NCBI GenBank assembly: GCA_017961145.1
Contig: JAGCXU010000139.1
Coordinates: forward strand, 1-49,733
Reading direction: 5' to 3'
Length of the DNA: 49,733 bases
Source of the DNA: Bacteroidaceae bacterium
GTDB lineage: Bacteria; Bacteroidota; Bacteroidia; Bacteroidales; Bacteroidaceae
The position numbers and the translations under genes were made by a program. Shown here piece after piece: positions 42,839-49,733 of this stretch (the first letter of the stretch is position 1; every line of letters starts with the position of its first letter). Under the pieces are notes generated by a model. The model worked only from the letters and a program-made list of their open reading frames with translations. It ran no database searches and had not been told where the DNA came from.

Positions 42839-44476
42839 ATGACCATCTATCAGGTCTTTACCCGCCTCTTCGGAAACGATAAGGCTAGCTGCATTCCTTT
42901 CGGAACAAGGCAGGAGAACGGGTGTGGCCTGATGCAAGACTTTACAGCCAAGGCTTTGGAGCAGATCCGAGCACTTGGCTGTACTCATATCTGGTATACA
43001 GGAATCATCGAACATGCTAGCAAAACGGATTATTCTGGCATAGGTATTCCTGTCGATAACCCAGATGTAGTAAAGGGCGAGGCTGGCAGTCCTTATGCAA
43101 TTCGCGACTATTATGATGTTGATCCTGACCTTGCGAAAGACCCTCAAAAGCGCTTACACGAGTTCGAACTTTTGGTAGAGCGGACACACAAGGCGGGTTT
43201 GAAGGTCATCATCGACTTCGTGCCCAATCATGTTGCCCGCCAATATCACTCGGATGCAAAGCCTGAAGGTGTTCGCGATCTTGGTGAAGACGACGACAAA
43301 ACCTGCTCCTTCTCACCCCAAAACAACTTCTATTACCTTCCTGCAGAACAGTTGCATCTCGACAACATCCTGCAGAAAAGTACCTACAAAGAGGCTCCTG
43401 CAAAGGCTACGGGCAATGACAACTTTACTTCTTGGCCATCGAAAAACGATTGGTACGAAACTGTGAAGCTCAACTACGGCATTGATTATCTTGGAGGCAG
43501 GCAAGGTCATTTCTCCCCCACTCCAGATACGTGGCATAAGATGCTGCAGATCCTTCTCTATTGGGCCTCGAAAGGTATCGACGGATTCCGTTGCGATATG
43601 GCTGAGATGGTGCCTGTCGAATTCTGGGAATGGGCGTTGCCTCAGGTAAAAAAGGCTTTCCCAAACATCATCTTCATTGCCGAAGTATACAATCCGAACC
43701 TTTATCGCGACTACATTCATCGAGGGAAATTCGATTATCTCTACGATAAAGTCGGGCTTTACGACACGCTTCTGAATGTTTGTCGAGGTGCAAGCACGCA
43801 CAATATCATAGCCTGTTGGCAAGCGGTTGACGACTTTCGAAGCCAGATGCTCAACTTCCTCGAGAACCACGATGAACAGCGACTTGCAAGCGATTTCCTG
43901 CTTGGTGATGCAAGAAGGGCTTTGCCGGTACTTCTCGTCAGCAGCCTGATGCCCTCCCCATTCATGCTCTATTTCGGGCAGGAACTTGGCGAGCGAGGTA
44001 TGGATGCAGAAGGTTTCAGCGGTCGAGACGGGAGAACCACGATTTTCGACTATTGGAGCGTGCCCACCATTCGACGTTGGCGAAACAAAGGTCGCTTTGA
44101 TGGGAAACTGCTGACGGCAGACGAGTTGTCTCTAAGAGAGACTTATCAAACCATACTGAACCTTCGAGAGCAAGGACTCTATGCAGATGGAGGCTTCTAC
44201 GACCTGATGTATGCGAATCCACATCTCCAGCGACAGTATGCCTTCATCCGTCACAAAGGAAAGAAGTTTGCACTCATCATAGCCAACTTCTCCGATAAAG
44301 AAGAAACGATTTACCTCAATATCCCCAAGCATTTCTTTGAGTTTGCAGGCGTTAAAGAAAAGGAAAAGGTTTCAATGTGTAATGCTCTGGTTAACAATAA
44401 GCTGACCATTTCATTTAATTCTCAAACGCCTATCGAGCTCACGCTCCCTGCCAACTTCGGAATCATCCTGTGTTAA
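42839..44476 (+). CDS. Alpha-amylase family glycosidase (GH13), cytoplasmic
   Basis: 545 residues from the ATG at 42839 (MTIYQVFTRLFGNDK), one base after fabD. Upstream frame sequence lies inside fabD. No signal peptide is present, so it acts in the cytoplasm, probably on malto-oligosaccharides or stored glucan. GH13 conserved regions are seen in order: VIIDFVPNHVAR (I), GFRCDMAEM with the nucleophile Asp (II), IFIAEVYNP with the acid/base Glu (III) and FLENHDEQR with the transition-state Asp (IV). Exact product specificity cannot be read. Its last two codons and TAA lie inside the first unit of repeat array G. Confidence 0.92.
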   Translation: MTIYQVFTRLFGNDKASCIPFGTRQENGCGLMQDFTAKALEQIRALGCTHIWYTGIIEHASKTDYSGIGIPVDNPDVVKGEAGSPYAIRDYYDVDPDLAKDPQKRLHEFELLVERTHKAGLKVIIDFVPNHVARQYHSDAKPEGVRDLGEDDDKTCSFSPQNNFYYLPAEQLHLDNILQKSTYKEAPAKATGNDNFTSWPSKNDWYETVKLNYGIDYLGGRQGHFSPTPDTWHKMLQILLYWASKGIDGFRCDMAEMVPVEFWEWALPQVKKAFPNIIFIAEVYNPNLYRDYIHRGKFDYLYDKVGLYDTLLNVCRGASTHNIIACWQAVDDFRSQMLNFLENHDEQRLASDFLLGDARRALPVLLVSSLMPSPFMLYFGQELGERGMDAEGFSGRDGRTTIFDYWSVPTIRRWRNKGRFDGKLLTADELSLRETYQTILNLREQGLYADGGFYDLMYANPHLQRQYAFIRHKGKKFALIIANFSDKEETIYLNIPKHFFEFAGVKEKEKVSMCNALVNNKLTISFNSQTPIELTLPANFGIILC

Positions 44477-44554
44477 GTTGGCAAACTTCACGTGTGAAAT
44501 TTCCAAATTACACGTGTTAAGTTTGGCATTTTCACGTGTGATGTTTTCAAACCA
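44467..44554 (+). repeat. 22-bp repeat array G (4 units)
   Basis: Units start at 44467, 44489, 44511 and 44533. Units 2-4 all begin CACGTGT(G/T). Unit 1 contains the TAA of the GH13 gene at exactly the offset where unit 3 also has TAA. Confidence 0.8.
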
Positions 44555-44558
44555 CATT

Positions 44559-44575
44559 AGTCTCGACGACTTTTT
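44559..44575 (+). terminator. Weak terminator candidate after the GH13 gene
   Basis: A short 4-bp stem AGTC / GACT is followed by TTTTT. It is too short to be convincing alone, but no better terminator is present before the GH27 promoter. Confidence 0.3.
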
Positions 44576-44587
44576 CCTCTCTTTTTC

Positions 44588-44618
44588 TTTGTTCGGAAAG
44601 GATAAATTGTTAACTTTG
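44588..44618 (+). promoter_or_regulatory. Promoter of the GH27 gene
   Basis: TTTG (44588-44591), a 19-bp gap and TAACTTTG (44611-44618), 20 bases before the ATG. This matches the Bacteroidetes -33/-7 consensus spacing. Confidence 0.75.
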
Positions 44619-44638
44619 TAGGCAAAAATAAACAACAG

Positions 44639-47302
44639 ATGAAACATTTTCTCTTATCTGCAAGCCTATTCCTTGTCCATGCTCTTTGCGTGCATGCACA
44701 AGTCGAGACTCCTACGATGGGATGGAGTTCGTGGAATACTTTTTCGGTGAATATCTCGGAAGACATCATAAAGGGGCAGGCCGATGCGATGGTCTCACAA
44801 GGCTTGAAGGATGCTGGCTACCAATATATCAACATCGACGACGGTTTCCAGTATGGCCGCACGGCACAAGGAAAAGTTCGCATTCACCCGCAGCGTTTCC
44901 CTCATGGACTGAAGGTTGTGAGCGACTACATTCACTCCAAAGGCCTTAAGGCAGGCATCTACAGCGATGCAGGCGATTGTACTTGCGGCAGTATCAGTAA
45001 CGGAGACACGAGAAACACGAATGTCGGTTTCTATGGCTACGAGCAAGTGGATGCCGACTACTACTTCAAAGAGCTTGAGTTCGACTTCATCAAGGTCGAT
45101 TATTGCGGGGGAAACCACGCCGGACTGAACGAGCAGGAACAATACACGGCGATACATAATGCTATTGTTAACACAGGAAAAGATGTGCGCTACAACCTTT
45201 GCCGATGGGCTTATCCAGGTACTTGGTGCCATGACATCTCGACATCTTGGCGAACGACGGGTGATATCTACGACGGTTGGGCGTCCGTGAAGGGCATTCT
45301 TGCCGAGAATCTCTATCTGTCGGCCTATTGCTATGATGGTTGTTACAACGATATGGACATGCTGGAAGTCGGGCGTTCCATGTCGGAAGAAGAGGATAAG
45401 ACGCACTTCGGAATGTGGTGCATCATGTCGAGTCCCCTGCTTATCGGATGCAACATGGCAACCATCAAGGAGCGTCCATTAGCGCTCTTGAAGAACCCGG
45501 AACTCATTGCTCTGAACCAAGACCCGTTAGGTTTGCAAGCTTATGTCGTGCAACATATAGGCGAGACATACGTTCTTGCGAAAGACATACTGCCCCTGCA
45601 CGGCAATACACGAGCGGTGGCGCTCTACAATCCTTCAGATAGAGAGGAAGAGATGTGCATCAGTTTTAGCGAAGTTGACTTGGGAGGTCGGGTGCAAGTG
45701 CGTGATTTGTTTGAGCATCAGGACTTAGGAGAGATGGAAGGTGGCCTGTCTGTCCTCGTTCCACCTCATGCTACGCGTATCTACAAACTGCAGGCTGAAA
45801 CGCGACTGGAACGTTATATCTATGAAGCCGAGACTGCCTTTCTGCACGATTATCAAGAGATATACAACAATCAATCGCTTGGGACGGCCATTTATGAAAC
45901 AAACTCATCGGCTAGCGGTGGCGCCTCAGTAGGCTGGTTGGGCGGAAAGCGTAGCAACTCACTGCTTTGGAAAGATGTCTATGTAATAGAGGAAGCCGAC
46001 TATACGGTGCATTTCAGCGTTGCCTCTAGCGAAACCCGCGCTTTCACCGTCTTGTTGAATGGCGAGGAGGTGGGGACTATTAACGCCATGACCAACGGCT
46101 GGGGCACCTTCAAGGAGTACACTATGACGCTCCACCTCAGTGCAGGTTCCAATACCATCGAGATGTATAACGAAAGCGGATGGATGCCGAATGTGGACTA
46201 TATGAGCCTCGAGAAAGTTGGTGAGAACACCATCAATACCCGCCGATTGGAAGAGATAAGAATGCAGCTTTCAGTCATGGCAAACAACAACCAACTGACC
46301 GACCGCTTGCATCAGGACATAGAAAAACTGCTCCAACGAGCAATGTCAAACTCGCTCTCAAACAGTCAGATAACGTCTCTCATCAGCGAGGTCAAGACCA
46401 TGCAAAACACCATCAGTCAGATCCTGCCACTCCTCGAAGAATACCGATTCTGGAGAGAGTATGCGGAAAAGAACGTGAATGCAAGCCTCGAATCATCTGC
46501 ACTCAACACATTCATCTCGAAGTTAACGAGATGCGACGGCACTCTTTCCAGAGCCAACACACAGAGTCAGGTGGACAGCGCCCTGAGTTCTTTGAAGTCG
46601 GCTATTACGACGTATCTGAAGAACACAAATGCCGTGCCTAAATATGGCGAATATCTCGACATGACGATGTTTGTCGTCAACCCTGACTTCTCTGTGAAAG
46701 AGGGATGGGAAGGCGAGCCAACCTACCGCGATGGATGCGCCGAAGGGTATAACAAAGCGTTCGACATCTACCAGATTCTCTCGAACATGAGGCCAGGAGT
46801 TTACACCGTGATGTGCAATGCTCTGTACAGACCGAAGAGTAACGACGGTGGTGCAGCCTACAGAGCAGGCACGGAGAACATTCAGGCCTACCTTTATGTG
46901 AACGATGAAAAAGTGAAGGTGAAATCGCTTTATTCAGAGGTTTGGCCTGATGCATCACAATATGGTTCGGTAGACAACAGGAATGGCTATCCACACAGCA
47001 TGCGTGCAGCAGGCATTCGCTTTGCCGAGGGATGTTATCAGAACGTGTTGGAGTATACCTTAGATGCAAAGGGAACGCTCAGGTTCGGACTTAAAGCTGA
47101 GACAGGTGGCAACGATAATTGGTGCTGCTTCGACAACTTTGTGCTCTACTACCAAGCAACCCCCGACTTCTACGACGGGATAGAACAGGTGAAATCCTCA
47201 AAGAAAAAGAACGCGAGGACTTATAGTATTCAAGGCTACGAAGTGGATGAAAGCCAGAAAGGCCTCGTTATCCGAAACGGCAAAAAGATACTGAAGAAAT
47301 AA
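44639..47302 (+). CDS. Secreted alpha-galactosidase (GH27) with CBM and jelly-roll modules
   Basis: 887 residues; signal peptide 1-20 (MKHFLLSASLFLVHALCVHA). The GH27 domain (about 22-385) opens with TPTMGWSSWNTF, has INIDDGFQ, the nucleophile region FIKVDYCGG (Asp154) and CYNDMDMLEVG (acid/base Asp240, with Asp238 beside it). It cleaves terminal alpha-galactose from galactomannan or raffinose-type substrates. A CBM35/CBM6-like beta-sandwich lies at about 393-526 (YEAETAFLH...NTIEMYNESGWMPNVDYM). A helical linker (530-660) leads to a jelly-roll module (672-838) closely like those in the 1063 and 4119 genes (WCCFDNFVLYY), then the shared tail (GLVIRNGKKILKK). Confidence 0.93.
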   Translation: MKHFLLSASLFLVHALCVHAQVETPTMGWSSWNTFSVNISEDIIKGQADAMVSQGLKDAGYQYINIDDGFQYGRTAQGKVRIHPQRFPHGLKVVSDYIHSKGLKAGIYSDAGDCTCGSISNGDTRNTNVGFYGYEQVDADYYFKELEFDFIKVDYCGGNHAGLNEQEQYTAIHNAIVNTGKDVRYNLCRWAYPGTWCHDISTSWRTTGDIYDGWASVKGILAENLYLSAYCYDGCYNDMDMLEVGRSMSEEEDKTHFGMWCIMSSPLLIGCNMATIKERPLALLKNPELIALNQDPLGLQAYVVQHIGETYVLAKDILPLHGNTRAVALYNPSDREEEMCISFSEVDLGGRVQVRDLFEHQDLGEMEGGLSVLVPPHATRIYKLQAETRLERYIYEAETAFLHDYQEIYNNQSLGTAIYETNSSASGGASVGWLGGKRSNSLLWKDVYVIEEADYTVHFSVASSETRAFTVLLNGEEVGTINAMTNGWGTFKEYTMTLHLSAGSNTIEMYNESGWMPNVDYMSLEKVGENTINTRRLEEIRMQLSVMANNNQLTDRLHQDIEKLLQRAMSNSLSNSQITSLISEVKTMQNTISQILPLLEEYRFWREYAEKNVNASLESSALNTFISKLTRCDGTLSRANTQSQVDSALSSLKSAITTYLKNTNAVPKYGEYLDMTMFVVNPDFSVKEGWEGEPTYRDGCAEGYNKAFDIYQILSNMRPGVYTVMCNALYRPKSNDGGAAYRAGTENIQAYLYVNDEKVKVKSLYSEVWPDASQYGSVDNRNGYPHSMRAAGIRFAEGCYQNVLEYTLDAKGTLRFGLKAETGGNDNWCCFDNFVLYYQATPDFYDGIEQVKSSKKKNARTYSIQGYEVDESQKGLVIRNGKKILKK

Positions 47303-47307
47303 CGTCA

Positions 47308-47373
47308 CCTGCGAGAATCGAAAACATCACACGTGACGATTGCAAACAGACTCCGTTAAGAACAACAACGCTG
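47308..47373 (-). repeat. 22-bp repeat array H (about 3 units, minus orientation)
   Basis: Units in register start at 47308, 47330 and 47352. On the minus strand it reads TGTTTGCAATCGT then CACGTGTGATGTTTTCG, matching array G. It begins 5 bases after the GH27 stop. Confidence 0.6.
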
Positions 47374-47381
47374 GCTGGATG

Positions 47382-47466
47382 TTTGAAAGAGTTATTTGCA
47401 CCTTTTGTTCAATCGGCATTCTTTCGCCTATCATCTAACGCAAACCTTGCTTTGCTCGGTATGACC
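47382..47466. repeat. Possible dispersed element interrupting the sigma gene
   Basis: The stretch ending CCTTGCTTTGCTCGGTATGACC-like (47445-47466) resembles dispersed 'GTCAT.CCGAGC.AAGC.AGG' repeats that recur between genes in Bacteroidetes (from memory). It replaces the expected downstream part of the sigma factor gene. Not confirmed by a second copy in this window. Confidence 0.4.
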
Positions 47467-47643
47467 ATCCTTATAGCGTACAACTTTGATATGTTCATGG
47501 ACAAGGTCATCAACCACAGCCCTGTCCTCACGAATGATATTCATACAAGTCCCCTCCATCTGGGGATAGTATATTCTATATATTGTATCGAGAGCATCTG
47601 GGTCTTTCTCCTTCGCTCTCTGAATTAAAGTATCTAAATCCAT
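47431..47643 (-). pseudogene. Truncated ECF sigma factor (region 2 only)
   Basis: 70 codons. The N-terminal ~50 residues, MDLDTLIQRAKEKDPDALDT, then IYRIYYPQMEGTCMNIIREDRAVVDDLVHE, look like the start of an extracytoplasmic-function sigma factor (region 2.1-2.2, DDLVH(D/E)). After that the match stops and the frame runs into unrelated, repeat-like sequence and a stop. Region 2.4 and all of region 4 are missing, so it cannot work as a sigma factor. In Bacteroidales such sigma genes often sit beside polysaccharide-utilisation genes, and the GH27 gene is adjacent. The other reading, a short functional fragment, is unlikely. Confidence 0.7.
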
Positions 47644-47827
47644 ACAGCAAATGAGGCCATTATGAATAGCCCCATATATATAGATACATTTTTACAGCTA
47701 AAGACTGCATGGACTGGCAATTATTTCAGTTTTTCCTTGTCGACAAGGGCTATTCTTTGCCTGACTTCGGACCGGAAATTGTTCTAAACCTTTCTTGAAC
47801 TCTCTTGTGTGAATTGATGTGTCCCGG

Positions 47828-48595
47828 TTACTTCGGGGCTTCGCCTTCTGTATAGCTTTCCAGATAGAGTTGCTCGCCATTATAGACGGCATACGTGAAC
47901 TGCGAAATCCAGTCGCCTAGGACGAGGACACGTGTCTGATGAGTCAGTGCAAGGTCGAGTTCGATATGCCGATGACCGAAGATAAAGAAATCAACATCGG
48001 GATGCTCACTTAAGTATTGCTTTGCAAAGATTACCAACGGCTCCTTGTCTTCACCTTGATAAGGAGGTTCGCTTCCATCCGAACTATGCTTTAATCGACT
48101 GTGTTTTGCCCAATTAAGTCCGAAAGGTATTCCAAAGGCGGGATGCAACCAACGGAACAACCATTGACAAGTTTTGTTGTGGAAGATGCTTCGAATGAGT
48201 TTGAACTTCCAATCTCTATCGCCCAGGCCATCGCCATGAGCAAGGTAAAAAGTCTGATCCCCTATGTCGAAAGTGAGGGCGTTGTGATGGAGAATCATTC
48301 CGCATTCCTTCTCTAAGTAGTCGAGACACCATATGTCGTGATTGCCTGTAAAGTAATGCACCTCCACACCCATATCGGTCAACTCGCTAATCTTGCCGAG
48401 GAAACGTGTAAATCCTTTCGGTACAACTGTTTGATATTCAAACCAGAAGTCGAACATATCGCCAAGCATATAGATGGCTCCTGCCTTGTCTTTTATCTCA
48501 TCGAGAAAGCGGACAAGACGTCGTTCCTGCTGTCGACTGTGCTTGACTGCAAGACATCCCAAATGGGCATCACTTATAAAATAAACGTTCTTCAT
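47828..48595 (-). CDS. lpxH: UDP-2,3-diacylglucosamine diphosphatase (LpxH-like)
   Basis: 255 residues from the ATG at 48595 (MKNVYFISDAHLG), chosen because it aligns with the metallophosphatase start and overlaps the previous stop as ATGA. It cleaves UDP-2,3-diacylglucosamine to lipid X in lipid A synthesis at the inner membrane. Seen: the calcineurin-like metal motifs DAHLG, GDMFDFWFE, GNHDIW, HGDGLGDRD and FGHRHIE in order. The insert WKFKLIRSIFHNKTCQWLFRWLHP is typical of LpxH-like proteins. Other lpx genes are not adjacent. Confidence 0.92.
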   Translation of the reverse strand: MKNVYFISDAHLGCLAVKHSRQQERRLVRFLDEIKDKAGAIYMLGDMFDFWFEYQTVVPKGFTRFLGKISELTDMGVEVHYFTGNHDIWCLDYLEKECGMILHHNALTFDIGDQTFYLAHGDGLGDRDWKFKLIRSIFHNKTCQWLFRWLHPAFGIPFGLNWAKHSRLKHSSDGSEPPYQGEDKEPLVIFAKQYLSEHPDVDFFIFGHRHIELDLALTHQTRVLVLGDWISQFTYAVYNGEQLYLESYTEGEAPK

Positions 48596-48891
48596 AGAAA
48601 TCCCAGCTCCATTTTTGCTTCTTCGCTCATCATGTTCTTGTCCCATTCCGGCTCAAAGACAAGGTTGACTTCGACCTTCTCGATGCCTGTGATGGTTTCC
48701 AACTTCTGTCGCACATCCTCAACAATAAAGTCTGCTGCAGGGCAATTGGGAGCCGTAAGCGTCATATCGACACTCAGTACGGTATTGTTCTCGCTGAGTT
48801 CGATGCGATAGATGAGTCCCAGGTCGTATATATTGACAGGTATTTCAGGGTCGAAGACAGTCTTGAGTACCTCAATAACCCGTTCCTGCAT
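48592..48891 (-). CDS. MIP18/DUF59-family iron-sulfur assembly protein
   Basis: 99 residues if it starts at the ATG at 48891 (MQERVIEVLKTVFDPEI); a start at 48909 would add six residues (MNCELE). Seen: FDPEIPVNIYDLGLIYRIEL and the TLTAPNCPAADFIVEDV motif with the conserved Cys, which define the DUF59/SufT-like family used in Fe-S cluster maturation. It ends in an acidic helix. Its stop overlaps the lpxH start (ATGA), so the two are translationally coupled without an obvious pathway link. Confidence 0.88.
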   Translation of the reverse strand: MQERVIEVLKTVFDPEIPVNIYDLGLIYRIELSENNTVLSVDMTLTAPNCPAADFIVEDVRQKLETITGIEKVEVNLVFEPEWDKNMMSEEAKMELGFL

Positions 48892-48896
48892 TTCTA

Positions 48897-48937
48897 ATTC
48901 ACAATTCATAATCCTAAATCCTAAATCTCTAATCCGT
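48897..48937. repeat. AT-rich short direct repeats between radC and the DUF59 gene
   Basis: AATTCACAATTCATAATCC is followed by CTAAATC repeated with slight change (TCCTAAATCCTAAATCTC). It is simple-sequence-like and fills the 46-bp gap; it also makes the start codon of the DUF59 gene ambiguous. Confidence 0.6.
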
Positions 48938-49618
48938 TTACAACTTTCCGTTATCTTGATAACTGTAATAGTCGTCACCAGCAAAGATGATGTGATCCAT
49001 AAAGCGAATGCCTACAGCCTGACAGGCTTCTGAGGCTTTCTTCGTCAGATTATCGTCTTCTCGGCTTGGGGTAGTTCTGCCGCTTGGATGGTTGTGGCAG
49101 AGTACTACGGCAACTGCTTGACCGAGAATTGCTTCCCTCAAGAGGCAACGAACATCGACCGAAGCACCTGCTATTCCACCTCGGCTAAGCAAGGTCGAGC
49201 CCTTGACTCCCATTCCTTGATCGAGCAGAAGAAGGTGACATTCCTCTATCGGCAAGTCCTGCATTTTGTGTTTGAAGAACTCGAAAGCATCGGCAGAACT
49301 GCTGATGTGCATACGCTTCGGCAGGTTCTCTTTCAGACGTTGGTTGGCCAGTTGGCAGGCAGCCACTATTGTCACAGCCTTTGCTTCACCGATACCCTCA
49401 TAGCGCATCAACTCCTGGACGGACGCTTTGGCAAGCGACATCAGGCTATCTCCATAGTCAGCAAGGATGGTTCGCATGATATCCACAGCCGACTTGCCTG
49501 GCACACCGCTTCCTATAAGGATTGCTAGCAGCTCGGCTTTGCTGAGAGAACTTGCTCCATTCGCAAGCAATCTTTCGCGAGGACGGTCTTCAGGAGCCCA
49601 ATTCTTGATGCCTTTCAT
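48938..49618 (-). CDS. radC: RadC-family JAB-domain protein
   Basis: 226 residues from the ATG at 49618 (MKGIKNWAPEDRPRERLLANG), the family start; the frame is open further upstream but that part lies in repeat sequence. Seen: an N-terminal helix-hairpin-helix region (YEGIGEAKAVTIVAACQL) and the JAB/MPN+ metal motif with ECHLLLLD and LCHNHPSGRTTPSREDDNLT (His-x-His-Pro and a distal Asp). The cellular role of RadC is uncertain; the old DNA-repair assignment is not well supported. It heads the run radC - DUF59 - lpxH. Confidence 0.95.
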   Translation of the reverse strand: MKGIKNWAPEDRPRERLLANGASSLSKAELLAILIGSGVPGKSAVDIMRTILADYGDSLMSLAKASVQELMRYEGIGEAKAVTIVAACQLANQRLKENLPKRMHISSSADAFEFFKHKMQDLPIEECHLLLLDQGMGVKGSTLLSRGGIAGASVDVRCLLREAILGQAVAVVLCHNHPSGRTTPSREDDNLTKKASEACQAVGIRFMDHIIFAGDDYYSYQDNGKL

Positions 49619-49630
49619 CGTTAAATATCT

Positions 49631-49658
49631 GTTGTCGGTAGTCCGTTGTCTGTTGTCC
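49631..49658. repeat. Short GTTGTC-rich repeat upstream of radC
   Basis: GTTGTC recurs three times within 28 bases (GTTGTCGGTAGTCC, then GTTGTC, then TGTTGTCC). It looks like the simple intergenic repeats often seen in Bacteroidales and carries no recognised function. Confidence 0.55.
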
Positions 49659-49733
49659 TTATTTGTAGAAATTATCTTTAAACGCCTGCAGTTCCTCGTT
49701 TCGGCCGCAAACACACCTCAGCCACCAGGCACG
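49659..49733 (-). CDS. 3' end of an unidentified gene (partial)
   Basis: On the minus strand the frame is open from the window edge and ends at TAA (49661-49659), giving RAWWLRCVCGRNEELQAFKD plus five more residues. It stops 40 bases before the radC ATG, which fits an upstream gene in the same direction. Too short to identify. Confidence 0.4.
   Translation of the reverse strand, partial: RAWWLRCVCGRNEELQAFKDNFYK

Noticed and set aside
47383-47628. 81-codon plus-strand frame after the GH27 gene
   Set aside because: It is antisense to the sigma remnant and spans the repeat-like stretch; it looks like a spurious frame over a dispersed repeat.

Overview
The window is a 49.7 kb piece of a Bacteroidales chromosome, most likely Prevotella or a close relative. 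The signs are: TAnnTTTG promoter boxes (often with TTTG 19-20 bp upstream) instead of sigma70-type promoters; secreted glycosidases sharing a short C-terminal tail of the type xYxLxGxxxx...GIxIxNGKKxxK; a PorD-like (DUF4835) protein; a TamL-type Omp85 lipoprotein; a DUF3127 protein; and a sphingolipid-type serine palmitoyltransferase. The genus is inferred; no rRNA is present.

Bases 1-9912 hold a plant-polysaccharide block: the 3' part of a GH51 arabinofuranosidase, two large secreted multidomain proteins built from repeated jelly-roll/trefoil-like modules, a 55-residue small protein and a terminator, then a separately promoted GH127 beta-L-arabinofuranosidase. On the minus strand (10070-15436) lies a galactose operon, galM - MFS sugar transporter - galK - SSS symporter, so arabinose/galactose side-chain removal outside is followed by uptake and phosphorylation inside. 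A second minus-strand operon, tex - radA - SLC13 permease - cysC, follows, then a tRNA-Arg(CCG) and a DUF3127 protein. A plus-strand block carries dnaN, a DEDDh exonuclease, coaBC and porD, which converges on uvrB.

From 28.9 to 36.4 kb come an unrecognised protein with a histone-H1-like tail, an rRNA/tRNA methyltransferase, tamL, a GT2 glycosyltransferase, a Gfo/Idh/MocA oxidoreductase and a sulfatase. From 36.5 to 44.5 kb: a divergent pair spt / diacylglycerol-kinase-like gene, a minus-strand rarA - purT - small ORF operon, then fabD and a cytoplasmic GH13 enzyme. The right end carries a GH27 alpha-galactosidase that reuses the jelly-roll module of the first block, a truncated ECF sigma remnant, lpxH, a MIP18/DUF59 gene, radC and the last codons of another gene.

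The most striking unexplained structure is a family of short intergenic arrays, at least eight in 50 kb, built of 22-bp units kept in strict register. Each unit is nearly palindromic around TTGCAA. They are found between genes on both strands, and three arrays begin inside the last codons of a gene so that a repeat unit supplies the stop codon. Other structure worth checking includes a nested ~70-base hairpin upstream of galM, a 12-bp stem between galK and the symporter gene, an inverted repeat around the dnaN promoter box, and probable leaderless starts for uvrB and tamL. All calls were made by reading; no database search was run.
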